NCBI GenBank assembly: GCA_003245835.1
Contig: QKCC01000137.1
Location: 1-59,529, forward strand
DNA: 59,529 nt
Source of the DNA: Spirochaetales bacterium
GTDB lineage: Bacteria > Spirochaetota > Spirochaetia > UBA9216
Direction: 5' to 3'
A program made the position numbers and the translations under genes. The notes beneath the pieces were generated by a model that was not told where the DNA came from, ran no database searches, and saw nothing but the letters and a program-made list of their open reading frames with translations. Numbering within the stretch: the first letter of the stretch is position 1; every line of letters starts with the position of its first letter. Below are positions 16,670 to 25,652 of the stretch, one piece after another.

Positions 16670-17538
16670 CAGGAAAGCAGCTTTTCTACGTACTCTTCTG
16701 TATTGAAGACTTTTAAATCGGAATATTTTTCACCCGTGCCTATAAAAGCTATCGGCAGACCGAGCTTCGATGAGATTGAAACTGCCACTCCGCCCTTTGC
16801 GCTTGAGTCGTATTTTGTCAGCACAATCTGATCAATCCCGACGGCTTCATGAAACAGCTCCGCCTGCCTGAACCCGTTCTGCCCCGTGGTCGCATCTATA
16901 ACAAGAATTTTCCTGTATTCTGCGTTAGAAGCCTTTGAAGCAATGATCTTATCTATCTTCTGAAGCTCCTTTACAAGGTTTGCTTTATTGTGCATTCTTC
17001 CCGCGGTGTCTGCTATTATCAGCTTTGCGTTTCGTGCGTTGGCGCTTTCTATGCTGTCATAAATTACTGCACCGGGATCAGACCCGGGCTGCTGGTGAAC
17101 AACCTTCAGGTTCAGTCTTTCTCCGTGAAGTTTAAGCTGGTCAATTGCTGCAGCCCTGAAAGTATCCCCAGCGCTCAACACCGGTTCGAGACCGTATTTA
17201 CCCCGGTAGTATTCCGCCATCTTTGCTATGGTAGTCGTTTTGCCGACGCCGTTCACACCGAGGACGAGAATTATTGTCGTTTTTTCCGGATCAACAGCGG
17301 TATCCGCTTCGTTCATCATACCGCCGATAAGTGTTTTCAGCTCGCTGCTTACCTGCTCCCGGCTTTCCGGTCCTTTTCGGCCGAATGTTTCCCTTAGATG
17401 TTCACTAATCTCAATTGCCGCTGCGGCACCTATATCGCCTTCAATAAGAATATCTTCAAAATCTTCATAAAAATCCTCACCTGAGGAATTTTTTGAAAAC
17501 AGGTTTTTTAATCGTTCACCCAAACCCGGTTTAGCCAC
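16669..17538 (-). CDS. ftsY: Signal recognition particle receptor FtsY
   Basis: 289 residues, the NG domain alone; the long acidic N-terminal A domain of E. coli FtsY is absent, as in many bacteria. N domain about 1-80, then GTPase motifs: GVNGVGKTTT (G1, about 95), DTFRAAA (G2), DTAGR (G3, about 176), TKYD (G4, about 241) and a final helix EEYVEKLLS. It docks SRP-ribosome complexes at the membrane. Start is GTG at 17538 with AGGAG 8 bp upstream. The stop overlaps the next gene's ATG. Confidence 0.95.
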   Translation of the reverse strand: MAKPGLGERLKNLFSKNSSGEDFYEDFEDILIEGDIGAAAAIEISEHLRETFGRKGPESREQVSSELKTLIGGMMNEADTAVDPEKTTIILVLGVNGVGKTTTIAKMAEYYRGKYGLEPVLSAGDTFRAAAIDQLKLHGERLNLKVVHQQPGSDPGAVIYDSIESANARNAKLIIADTAGRMHNKANLVKELQKIDKIIASKASNAEYRKILVIDATTGQNGFRQAELFHEAVGIDQIVLTKYDSSAKGGVAVSISSKLGLPIAFIGTGEKYSDLKVFNTEEYVEKLLS

Positions 17539-17604
17539 TGGTTGCTCCTGATTGCTTATGAGTTGCAGGGCCTCTAAAAACTGCAGTTAATAGAAGTCCC
17601 TTAA

Positions 17605-19041
17605 TTAATTACTGAAATATTCGGCGCTGCTGACGTATTCCGCAGCCTGGATTATTGTATCCAAAAACATAAAAATATTCATCCCCAATGAGGCAAGATA
17701 AAGACCGTACTGTGCAGTATTCAGCCCTTCAATCCTCTGCAGCTCTTCATAATTATCTGAACCGTTTTCTTCGTATTCCCTGTTATAGGCACTTACAGTC
17801 TGTTCAACCATTCCGTAAAAAAAAGCAGTCATCGGAAGCGAAAGAATAAAACCGCCCATCGATGTATAAAACCTTGCCCTTTTTCCGGACACGTATTCAG
17901 CCCTTCCGCTGCTCAGGGCTTTAAGATTGATATTCAGGATTTCTTCTGTAGACGAGTTTATGAAGAATTTCTTTTCATCATAGCCTTGCTTCTTGATAAC
18001 GACCGAAGAAAGCCTGTTTTCGGGTTCAAGCCGCACGGGACTCTTTCCGACCCAGACTGAATCAAGGTAGATATCAGCTGCATCAGGAAAAGTCTGAATG
18101 ACAACAGTATTTATATCTGTCTTTTCCATGTCGAAACTGATTCTTTCCGAGGTAAATTTTTCCAGTGTTACCGTTCGCGCCAGGGCTTTATACCCGTTTT
18201 TCTTCAGTTCTACCTTGATTTCGCCAGGGTCGGTTATAAGCCGGTTCAGTTTACCAATTCCGCAAAATTTTCCGTTCAGATAGATCATCGAGTTTTCCGG
18301 GCCGTCAATCGATATTTCGGCCCATTCCCTGCCCAGCAGTTCAGTTTTGATCAGGTTCCTGCCCGGTTCAATCAAGCCGGTTATATCATCATTGCCGACG
18401 GCAGTCTTCCAAACAATCGTGTCTTTTTTTAATAATCCGTTCCAGAGCCTTACTTCGACAAAACGGTACTGGTCTATACGTTCTACCGAGCCGTAGACAA
18501 TAAAATCAAGATCGTATTTTTCAGCTGTTTTTGAGATGTCACCTGGTTCCCGGCTGTATAAAAGTCCTTCTTCAGTTTTCTTAAGCAGCAGTTCAGCCGT
18601 AACACGGCCGGATGCAGCAGAAGATGCCGACAACGCTTTTATCCCGGATTCCATCGCTTTCAGTTCATCAAGCGCCGCTGAAATACTCTCATCCTTTTCC
18701 TCTAGAAGTTCCTGAAATTTATCTTTATCGGAGGTAAAGAGCAGGTTATCCCGCTGTTCGTAAAGTTTATTAATTTCTATCTTCTTTTTTTTAATTTCAG
18801 CCTCTTTTTCTTCATTCATCAATACAAGTAATTCGTTCGGTTTCAGCAGATGCTTATCAAGTACTGACAATGTTTCGTAGAATGATGAAGCGATTCCGTT
18901 CGAAAGAGCACTGTCGTCTGAATTTGTATAATTGAAACTGCAGACTGCAGATATCAGCTGTCTGCTTTCAGCATTCAGCGCTGAAGCAATAAAAAAAAAT
19001 AAAAGAATAAAAAACTGCAGCGCAGTATGTTTTTTAAACAT
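17605..19041 (-). CDS. Exported PEGA-domain protein
   Basis: 478 residues. Signal peptide (about 1-24), a charged coiled coil (about 80-135, rich in Glu/Lys heptads), a domain of about 100 residues, then two PEGA-like beta modules (about 235-305 and 310-375; the second contains 'ADIYLDSVWVGKSPV'), ending in two hydrophobic segments (about 395-420 and 445-465). PEGA repeats are common in spirochaete envelope proteins and may bind surface carbohydrate. The start overlaps the response-regulator stop, and 66 bp separate it from ftsY. Function unknown; probably membrane-anchored in the periplasm. Confidence 0.7.
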   Translation of the reverse strand: MFKKHTALQFFILLFFFIASALNAESRQLISAVCSFNYTNSDDSALSNGIASSFYETLSVLDKHLLKPNELLVLMNEEKEAEIKKKKIEINKLYEQRDNLLFTSDKDKFQELLEEKDESISAALDELKAMESGIKALSASSAASGRVTAELLLKKTEEGLLYSREPGDISKTAEKYDLDFIVYGSVERIDQYRFVEVRLWNGLLKKDTIVWKTAVGNDDITGLIEPGRNLIKTELLGREWAEISIDGPENSMIYLNGKFCGIGKLNRLITDPGEIKVELKKNGYKALARTVTLEKFTSERISFDMEKTDINTVVIQTFPDAADIYLDSVWVGKSPVRLEPENRLSSVVIKKQGYDEKKFFINSSTEEILNINLKALSSGRAEYVSGKRARFYTSMGGFILSLPMTAFFYGMVEQTVSAYNREYEENGSDNYEELQRIEGLNTAQYGLYLASLGMNIFMFLDTIIQAAEYVSSAEYFSN

Positions 19042-19417
19042 TAAAACCGATTGCCTTTCTTACGGCTGAAATTATACGTTCGGATTTAAACGGCTTTACA
19101 ATAAAATCTCTTGCACCAAGCTGAATCGCTTTAAGGATGTATTTATCCTGCCCCATTGCTGAACACATGACCACATTGGCATTTTTGTCGATTTTCCTCA
19201 GCTTGGAAAGCGCTTCAATTCCGTCCATAACCGGCATAGTAATATCGAGCAGCACGAGCTGCACAGGCGACCGATAGTAAAACTCAAGGCATTTCCTGCC
19301 GTTCTCGGCTTCACCCGCGACAGGAATTCCTTCTTTTTCAAGAATCTCCCTTATCGCCGTTCTCATGAACTGGAGGTCATCAACTATCAGTACGCCGGCG
19401 CTAATCTCTTTCCTCAC
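19034..19417 (-). CDS. CheY-like single-domain response regulator
   Basis: 127 residues, receiver domain only. Acidic pocket in LIVDDLQ (about 10-16), phospho-acceptor Asp in LLDITMPVMDG (about 57), switch Ser in VVMCSAMG (about 84-91) and Lys in IVKPFKS (about 107). No output domain, so it must act by protein contact, like CheY. No histidine kinase is adjacent. Start is GTG at 19417, sharing a base with the prfB stop (TAGTG), and its 3' end overlaps the PEGA gene by 8 bp, so regulator and envelope protein are co-expressed with RF2. Confidence 0.88.
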   Translation of the reverse strand: MRKEISAGVLIVDDLQFMRTAIREILEKEGIPVAGEAENGRKCLEFYYRSPVQLVLLDITMPVMDGIEALSKLRKIDKNANVVMCSAMGQDKYILKAIQLGARDFIVKPFKSERIISAVRKAIGFNV

Positions 19418-20518
19418 TATTTATCCGTCCGGTTCCATTTCAGAAATTCTTCTATGAATCTTTCCAAATCACCATCCATTACTGCCTGAATATTTCCGGT
19501 TTCACATTTTGTCCGGTGATCCTTTACCATATTGTACGGATGAAAAACATATGATCTTATCTGGTTTCCCCAGGAGATGTCCTTTTTTTCCTGTGCACGC
19601 TTTTCCTGTTCTTTCTCTTTCTCGGCCTGGTAATGTTCATACAGCCTTGATTTCAGAACCTTCATCGCATTTGCCTTGTTTTTATGCTGACTTCTTTCAT
19701 TCTGACACTGAACAACAATACCGGTTTCAAGATGGGTTATTCTCACTGCCGAATCAGTCTTATTGACATGCTGCCCTCCGGCACCGGAGGCTCTGTAGGT
19801 GTCAATTCTGATATCGTCCGGTTTTATATCTACCTCGATATCATCCTCAATCACCGGAGAAACGTAAACCGATGCGAATGATGTATGTCTTCGTGAACTT
19901 GAATCAAAGGGTGATATTCTGACAAGCCTGTGAACTCCGGATTCACCCTTAAGATATCCGTGCGCATATTCGCCGTCAACCTGTACTGTAACGGATTTAA
20001 TTCCGCCTTCAGCTTCCTGCATATCGAGAATATCAAATTTAAAATCGCTTCGCTCGATCCATCGTGAATACATCCGGTAGAGCATATTTACCCAGTCGCA
20101 GGCTTCAGTTCCCCCCGCACCAGAGTGGATCGTCAAAAAGGCATTGTTGGTATCAAACTTTGCACCAAGCAGTTCCAGCACTTCGAGCCGTTCAAATTCA
20201 GCTTCAATTCCGGCTAAGGATGCAGCAATTTCATTTTCAACTGATTCATCATCTTCTTCAACTGCAAGGTTGTATAGTTCCCTGAGGTCTTCTGTTTCCG
20301 ATTTTAAATCCTTCCACGGCTCGAATCTACCTTTTAAAATTTTAAGCCTGGACAGTACTTTTTCAGCTTCTTCCCTGTCATTCCAGAACGCCGGTTCAGC
20401 GGTCTTTTGTTCAAGTTCATTTATAGAACTTTTCAGCCTGTCAGGGTCAAAGACGCCTCCAGATTTCAAGTATTTTCTTTTCTAATTCACTTATTTGAGG
20501 TTCAATTTCCTGCAGCAT
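19417..20518 (-). CDS. prfB: Peptide chain release factor 2 with programmed +1 frameshift
   Basis: Reading begins at ATG 20518 after AGGAG; 23 codons lead to an in-frame TGA at 20449-20447, and a +1 shift on CTT-T-GAC continues into the 350-codon main frame. RF2 hallmarks are the SPF stop-recognition motif (RISPFDSS) and GGQ in SGAGGQHVNK, which triggers peptidyl-tRNA hydrolysis at UGA and UAA. The shift site is preceded by GGAGG with 3-nt spacing, as in E. coli. Autoregulation: low RF2 slows UGA reading and favours the shift. Starting the protein in the main frame alone would lose the N-terminal helix. Confidence 0.95.
20446..20460 (-). promoter_or_regulatory. prfB +1 recoding site
   Basis: Minus strand reads GGAGG-CGT-CTT-TGA-C. 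This is the conserved RF2 element: an internal Shine-Dalgarno-like stimulator three bases before the slippery CTT, then the in-frame UGA followed by C, the weakest termination context. Confidence 0.95.
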
Positions 20519-20531
20519 AGCTACTCCTGTT

Positions 20532-20804
20532 TTAAAGTCTCACAACGGATTTTTTCCATTTTTTTTCATTTAGAAATGATATAACCAGAGTATCTTCATA
20601 TGGATACTGGTAAAATCTTATTTTATCATAAAAATCCGTTGATTTGTCTATATCACGTTTTAATCTGGTCAAAGCTTTATCGCTTATGGAAGTCGTTTCA
20701 AAGGTGTTCGCAATTATTTCTTTAAAACCGTACCTTCTAAGATAGTCTACTACCGCATCCCTGTGTCCGGCATCCGCAATATCACAAATAACTGATACAA
20801 ACAT
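20532..20804 (-). CDS. Stand-alone Cas2-like small protein
   Basis: 90 residues. The start 'FVSVICDIAD' matches the first beta strand of Cas2-type ferredoxin folds, including the Asp (residue 8) that coordinates metal in nucleases of this family. It then follows the alpha-beta order: helix 'AVVDYLRRYG', strand 'IIANTFET', helix 'ALTRLKRDIDK', strand 'KIRFYQYP'. No cas1, other cas gene or repeat array occurs in the window. It lies 13 bp upstream of the prfB start and is probably co-transcribed with it. VapD-like or translation-linked RNA-binding roles are possible. The assignment is by pattern only. Confidence 0.6.
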   Translation of the reverse strand: MFVSVICDIADAGHRDAVVDYLRRYGFKEIIANTFETTSISDKALTRLKRDIDKSTDFYDKIRFYQYPYEDTLVISFLNEKKWKKSVVRL

Positions 20805-20924
20805 TGATACAGTTTAGAAAGTAATTTTTCTTATGTCAAACCCTTATTATAAAAGTCAGCAGTTTTCAAGTTTCTATAAATCTTTTATACTTTATGAGTT
20901 AATTAACCGATTATTAAACCAGTT

Positions 20925-22172
20925 ATGAAGAGAACTCTATTTTTTATCATCATTTTTCTCTCAATATTTACTGCTTTTCCGGCTTTCTCCCAGGTGGACA
21001 GTATTTTCACACCTTTTGTGTCAAGGATTAAGGTCGAACAGGGAACTTCAAGTATAAAAATCAGCTGGAATGATACTGATGATGTTAAGGGTAACTGTAT
21101 TGTGTACAGGTATACCTCTGCAATAGATGCAGACAATTTTAAAAATGCCGTCAAAATTGCACGCGTACCCCAGGGTATTGAATTTTATGAAGACTTTCCT
21201 CCTTATACCCAGACAAACTATTTTTATGCTGTGCTGATGGAAGAGGAAGGCTCAAATCTCCACCAGGTTTTTATTCCATTCAGGAACCTTTCAAACAGTG
21301 CAGTATTTATTACTGAAAAATCAAAGGACAACACCCCGGCCCTTGTAACCTCTATAAAAGCCTGGGCCGGCAAGGATTCCGTGCAGCTGTCCTACAAATG
21401 CAGTAAACCGTCAGCCGAACTCTTCATTTACCGCAACACCGAACCAATAGAAGACCGCAACGGCCTGCTTGAAGCCAACCTGATTGCAACCCTTTCAGGT
21501 GCATCAACTTCCTATACAGATTACCCGGTTCCCGGGATCAGTTATTACTATGCAGTTATTGACTCGAATCTTATAAAAACTGGTAATTACAGCTTTAAAG
21601 CAGGCGAAAATATTACAATAATTCCCGTCGAGCTTGAAATCAAAACAACCGAACGCATCGGGCTGCCTCAGAAAGCTTCATCAAGACCCAAACCGCTGCC
21701 TTATCTGTCAATTACAAGAGGTTATCAGAGCGGCAGACAGCTTTCACCGTCCATCATTGACAGCATTCCTGCAAAACAGGAACTTTCAAAAAAGACGGCT
21801 GATGAAGTAAAGGCCATGATTTCATCATTTACCCCGGTTAAATTAACCGTTCCTGAACCCGTCATTTTGAAGCAGGACAGGTCTCCCGAACCTGGAAGTG
21901 AACTTGCAATGCTTTCGGATATTCTTGAAACAGATTTTACTTCAGGGAACTATGAAGCCGCAAAAATCAAGCTTCTTGACTTTCAGAAAATTCGCCGCAG
22001 CAGGCAGATTGAAGCTTCTGTTTATTTCTACCTTGGCCAGGCTGATTATTTCCTCGGTAATTACAGGGCATCTTTTACCGACTTCCTCTTCGCTGAAGAA
22101 TTTTATTACCTGGATTCGCGGCCATGGATAAATAATCTTTATGAAAAACTCAGGATTTCAGAAAGCGAATAA
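20925..22172 (+). CDS. Exported protein with FN3-like domains and TPR-like C-terminus
   Basis: 415 residues. Signal peptide (about 1-23, ending PAFSQ). Two fibronectin type III-like beta domains follow (about 30-125 and 140-230), each with the SIKISW/SVQLSYK strand and a 'YFYAV' or 'YYYAVI' strand. A Pro/Ser/Lys-rich linker leads to a helical C-terminus (about 320-410) resembling one or two tetratricopeptide units (YEAAKIKLLDFQKIR, YFYLGQADYFLGNYRASFTDF). It probably acts in the periplasm as an adaptor. Convergent with the GH57 gene, 7 bp apart. Confidence 0.65.
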   Translation: MKRTLFFIIIFLSIFTAFPAFSQVDSIFTPFVSRIKVEQGTSSIKISWNDTDDVKGNCIVYRYTSAIDADNFKNAVKIARVPQGIEFYEDFPPYTQTNYFYAVLMEEEGSNLHQVFIPFRNLSNSAVFITEKSKDNTPALVTSIKAWAGKDSVQLSYKCSKPSAELFIYRNTEPIEDRNGLLEANLIATLSGASTSYTDYPVPGISYYYAVIDSNLIKTGNYSFKAGENITIIPVELEIKTTERIGLPQKASSRPKPLPYLSITRGYQSGRQLSPSIIDSIPAKQELSKKTADEVKAMISSFTPVKLTVPEPVILKQDRSPEPGSELAMLSDILETDFTSGNYEAAKIKLLDFQKIRRSRQIEASVYFYLGQADYFLGNYRASFTDFLFAEEFYYLDSRPWINNLYEKLRISESE

Positions 22173-22179
22173 CCGGCCT

Positions 22180-24213
22180 TTATTGAATAACTTTTTTAAT
22201 CCGGCGATCGATTCTTAACTGAAGCTTATTCGTCCATGAGTCGCCGGGCCCCAATGATATATTCCATCGCGGAACAAAGCAGTCTGCCTGGTAAAGTTTT
22301 TCGACTATCTTCCCGGTTCCGGTTTCCGTATAAACAGGAAAACCCCATACTGATGCAGGAACATCGGTTGTAATTACAATATTAACCTTTCTCGCGCTGT
22401 CTTTTACATGCATTTCAGAAATCTCAGTCGCTGAAAAAATCGTTTCTGAAGGCCTGGTCCGTTCCTGCCCGCGAAAAAGCTTTACACCGGTGTTCCGGCC
22501 TTCAGCTGAGCTCAAAGCAAAATTGAATTCTGCACCGAATGTTGTATTCAACACGGTATCAGAATCATTGGTAAACTCATAATCAATGAATATGGTATTT
22601 CGTTTAAACGAGTATGTTTTCTTCAGCCTGACCGGGAATTTATTCTTTTTCGTTACGATACTGCCGTCCCTGACAAGTTCAATCTCGTTCCTTTCCTTAT
22701 TGAACCTTTCGGTTTCATAAAGACCCGATACAAAATCACCTTTCTCGCTGTAGGTCATATTAATGAAATTCTCAAGCTTTTCATCTTTCTGGAAAAAGTG
22801 ATCGATACACGAATTCCTGGGATATTTATCTACAGTCTGCTCCGTATGATACCACTCCCGGTGTCTTGCCATTGTCGCAAGATAATTGTGAGGAATCCGA
22901 AGATAATCAAGTTCAAAAATAACGCCGCCTTTGAGGTGGATGTTTGCATTCAGGCTCGCGCCGCGGTAAATGTATTCTTCAAGACCATCCATATCGAAGT
23001 CATCTTTTACTATGGCTGATTTGAAGCCGCTTCTTTCACGGGTTATTTTTTCTGCCTCTATAAGACTGGCATAGGCTTTCCGCCTCGTTTCAGCATGGTA
23101 AATTCCCGGACTTCCGCCGCCGTGCCAGAACGCTGAATGATTCTGACTCTTAAAAAGTTCGATTTCAGCGGTTTTTTTCCGCTGTTTATCTCCGCGCAGC
23201 TGTGAAATCAGCACATGGCAGTCAATCATCCTCGAATACAGATAGTTGCTTTCGGGGTACTTGGCTAGAAAATGCCTGAAAAAACTCTGTGTGTTTATCG
23301 GTTTATTTTCCCATTGGGGCTGAGTAGCGTCAGAACCGGAGCCGTTTTCTTCAATTCCGCCTTCGCTGATTCTTTCACGGTAAATCGGCCCGCTCCACCT
23401 TCCGATGTCTCCGGGTGAAACACATCCGAAGTATACCTTTCTCATTGGTCCGAGGTCCCGGACAATTTTACCGGGAAGAACAACCTCTATATGTTTTTTC
23501 TTCTTTTCAATCTGCTCAAAAAACTTCGTAAGTTTTTCGCCGGCGCCTTCGGTAAAATCAAGCTCTTCTCCGGGAATAAGCATTGTTATAACACGTTCTT
23601 CCTTTTCAGAAGCACAGCTCATAATGCTTTCAATGACTGCATCTGCCTTTTCATGCAGAAACTGGCTTATAAGTCTGTTTGATAGAGGGAAAATTACAAT
23701 TTTTTTACCCTGATCTTCGGTTATACATGGTCTGTAAAGTTCACCGTTGTACAGTCCGGCATCCTCAAAGAATTCTTCATCAATAAATGTGAATTCCATT
23801 CCGGCGTAATTCATTGTCATCGGCATCGAGGGCTCCCACACTTTTTCCGTTATCCACATACCGCGCGGCCGACGTCCGAATCTTTTACGGATCTCGGTCG
23901 TCATCATCTCAATCTGGCTGACGCGGTCTTTTCTGGGTATCAACGAAAAAAGAGGGGAATAGTATCCTCCCCCGAGAAATTCGATGTTTTTGCTTTTAAT
24001 TATATCGTTTACAAACATCGGCATGCCGTCATGCTTGTCAAGTATCCATGACAACAGCTCCCCGCTGTAATACATCGTAACCGGAACATCACTGCTATGT
24101 ACGGAGGTTAAAAAAGGTTTATACGATTTATTGTAAACCGATTTAAGCCTTTCATCGCCGTCCGCCATAGAACAGCTGTTCACAGTTCCGAAAATTATTT
24201 TTACTTTCCTCAC
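22180..24213 (-). CDS. GH57-family protein (4-alpha-glucanotransferase-like), active site eroded
   Basis: 677 residues with the domain order of Thermococcus-type GH57 glucanotransferases: an N-terminal (beta/alpha)7 barrel (about 1-350), then the DUF1925/DUF1926 beta domains. Family landmarks are clear: WITEKVWEP (about 120-128) with the nucleophile-position Glu, KYPESN, and FWHGGGSPGIYH. But the N-terminal HNHQP motif reads VNSCS, and the segment expected to be DDGEKFG reads IPGEELD, so the acid/base Asp is not evident. It may be inactive, a regulator of glycogen metabolism, or have altered chemistry. GTG start, GGAG upstream; 29 bp after rnfB, so possibly part of that transcript. Confidence 0.8.
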   Translation of the reverse strand: MRKVKIIFGTVNSCSMADGDERLKSVYNKSYKPFLTSVHSSDVPVTMYYSGELLSWILDKHDGMPMFVNDIIKSKNIEFLGGGYYSPLFSLIPRKDRVSQIEMMTTEIRKRFGRRPRGMWITEKVWEPSMPMTMNYAGMEFTFIDEEFFEDAGLYNGELYRPCITEDQGKKIVIFPLSNRLISQFLHEKADAVIESIMSCASEKEERVITMLIPGEELDFTEGAGEKLTKFFEQIEKKKKHIEVVLPGKIVRDLGPMRKVYFGCVSPGDIGRWSGPIYRERISEGGIEENGSGSDATQPQWENKPINTQSFFRHFLAKYPESNYLYSRMIDCHVLISQLRGDKQRKKTAEIELFKSQNHSAFWHGGGSPGIYHAETRRKAYASLIEAEKITRERSGFKSAIVKDDFDMDGLEEYIYRGASLNANIHLKGGVIFELDYLRIPHNYLATMARHREWYHTEQTVDKYPRNSCIDHFFQKDEKLENFINMTYSEKGDFVSGLYETERFNKERNEIELVRDGSIVTKKNKFPVRLKKTYSFKRNTIFIDYEFTNDSDTVLNTTFGAEFNFALSSAEGRNTGVKLFRGQERTRPSETIFSATEISEMHVKDSARKVNIVITTDVPASVWGFPVYTETGTGKIVEKLYQADCFVPRWNISLGPGDSWTNKLQLRIDRRIKKVIQ

Positions 24214-24242
24214 TATTTGCCTACTCCGGCTGCCGCCCCTCC

Positions 24243-25052
24243 CTAATCGGCAACATCCAGATCAATAATACATTTTGCGGGACAGACTTCAATCGCCTCA
24301 GTTCTGCTGCCCTTGGAACTATAATCTATTCTTGCAAGAAAATTTTCAATTACAAAACCGCCCTCCGGCGATTTCTTCTCACACATTTTACACCCGATAC
24401 AACCGACTGAACAGTATTTTCTTACTGCTCCGCCTTTATCTGTAGACATACATGCTACTATATCACGCGCAGTGTAGGGTATCATTTTTATCACATGGGT
24501 GGGGCAAACTGCAACACATTTTTCACAGGAAATACACTTGTCCCTATTAATTACGAGGTAACCTGCCGGTGTTTTTCTTATTGCGTCAACAGGACATACC
24601 CGTATGCAGCTGCCCTGTCCGAGACATCCGTACGAACATTCTTTGTCGCCGCCGAAAGAGGAGTGCATCGCGTTACAGTCATCAATACCCTTGTATTCGT
24701 ACTTTGTCGCACTCGTTTCCCTTGTACCGCGGCACATTACCTGGGCGACCATCTTTTCGCCGTCCATCTCTACCGCAGTTCCCATAATCTCGCCGATTTT
24801 TTTTGCCACATCCGGACCGCCGGGACTGCAGAGAACCATTTCGGCACCGGTAAGCGCAATTGCTTCCGCGTATCCCGCACAGCCCGGATATCCGCAGGCA
24901 CCGCAGTTGGCACCCGGCAGCACGCCTTCAATCTGTCCTGCCCGCTCATCCTTCTTTACAGCAAAAATTTTCGCGGCATAGGCCAGAGCAAGACCGAAAA
25001 GTCCGCCGAGCGCTCCTACCGCTAAAAATGCAAATATTACTCTGTCAATCAT
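24243..25052 (-). CDS. rnfB: Rnf complex iron-sulfur subunit RnfB
   Basis: 269 residues. N-terminal membrane helix (about 6-28), then the four-Cys cluster motif GANCGACGYPGCAGYAEA (about 48-65), two ferredoxin-type 4Fe-4S motifs (CIRVCP and CISCEKCVAVCP) and a further Cys-rich C-terminal segment (CIGCKMCEK ... CPAKC). It receives electrons from reduced ferredoxin and passes them into the membrane complex. ATG at 25052 is preceded by AGGAG; the TTG two codons earlier is less likely. It is the last rnf gene (order C-D-G-E-A-B) with 9 bp to rnfA. Confidence 0.94.
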   Translation of the reverse strand: MIDRVIFAFLAVGALGGLFGLALAYAAKIFAVKKDERAGQIEGVLPGANCGACGYPGCAGYAEAIALTGAEMVLCSPGGPDVAKKIGEIMGTAVEMDGEKMVAQVMCRGTRETSATKYEYKGIDDCNAMHSSFGGDKECSYGCLGQGSCIRVCPVDAIRKTPAGYLVINRDKCISCEKCVAVCPTHVIKMIPYTARDIVACMSTDKGGAVRKYCSVGCIGCKMCEKKSPEGGFVIENFLARIDYSSKGSRTEAIEVCPAKCIIDLDVAD

Positions 25053-25061
25053 TATCAACTC

Positions 25062-25652
25062 CTAGCCTATCAGGTTGTTAAGCAGCGCTTTATCAAAAGC
25101 CATGAAAGCCAGGGCCATCAGTCCGCCGGTAATAAACGCAATCGGCGTGCCCCTCAGAGGTTTAGGCACCCATTCGGAATCAAGCTTTTCACGGATCGCC
25201 GACATCAGAACAATTGCAAGCAGAAACCCGAGACCGGCAGCAATACCTGATACAAAGCTTTCAAGCGCATTGTAATCGCTTCTGACTGCTATCAGCGCAA
25301 TACCGAGAACAGCACAGTTTGTAGTAATAAGCGGCAGGTAGATACCAAGCGCCTTGTAAAGAGAAGGTGAGGATTTCTGAATGAACATCTCCACAAACTG
25401 AACAAGTGCCGCAATCATCAGGATAAATGTAATGGTCTGAAGAAACTCGATGTTCAGCGGTATCAGAATAAAGTTCTGGATTGCCCAGGTCGCAAGTGCG
25501 GCAATGGACATAACAAAGGTTACCGCGAAACCCATTCCGGCGGCTGACTCAAAATTCTTCGATACTCCGATGAACGGGCAAAGCCCCAGGAACTGGGTAA
25601 GAATGAAGTTATTGATAAAAACAAATGTTATTATAATACCTATGTATGACAT
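25062..25652 (-). CDS. rnfA: Rnf complex membrane subunit RnfA
   Basis: 196 residues, six predicted membrane helices, homologous to RnfE/NqrD/NqrE. The family segments 'NNFILTQFLGLCPFIGVSK' (about 10-28) and 'TTNCAVLGIALI' (about 109-120) carry the two conserved half-helix Cys residues that in NqrD/E-type proteins bind an intramembrane iron centre. Start shares one base with the rnfE stop (TAATG). It forms with RnfE the core of the Na+- or H+-pumping ferredoxin:NAD+ oxidoreductase. Confidence 0.94.
   Translation of the reverse strand: MSYIGIIITFVFINNFILTQFLGLCPFIGVSKNFESAAGMGFAVTFVMSIAALATWAIQNFILIPLNIEFLQTITFILMIAALVQFVEMFIQKSSPSLYKALGIYLPLITTNCAVLGIALIAVRSDYNALESFVSGIAAGLGFLLAIVLMSAIREKLDSEWVPKPLRGTPIAFITGGLMALAFMAFDKALLNNLIG

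Noticed and set aside
20532-20804. CRISPR-Cas locus suggested by the Cas2-like protein
   Set aside because: No repeat array and no other cas gene in the window.
24495-25025. 176-codon frame opposite rnfB
   Set aside because: Antisense to the cysteine-rich rnfB coding region; no independent evidence.
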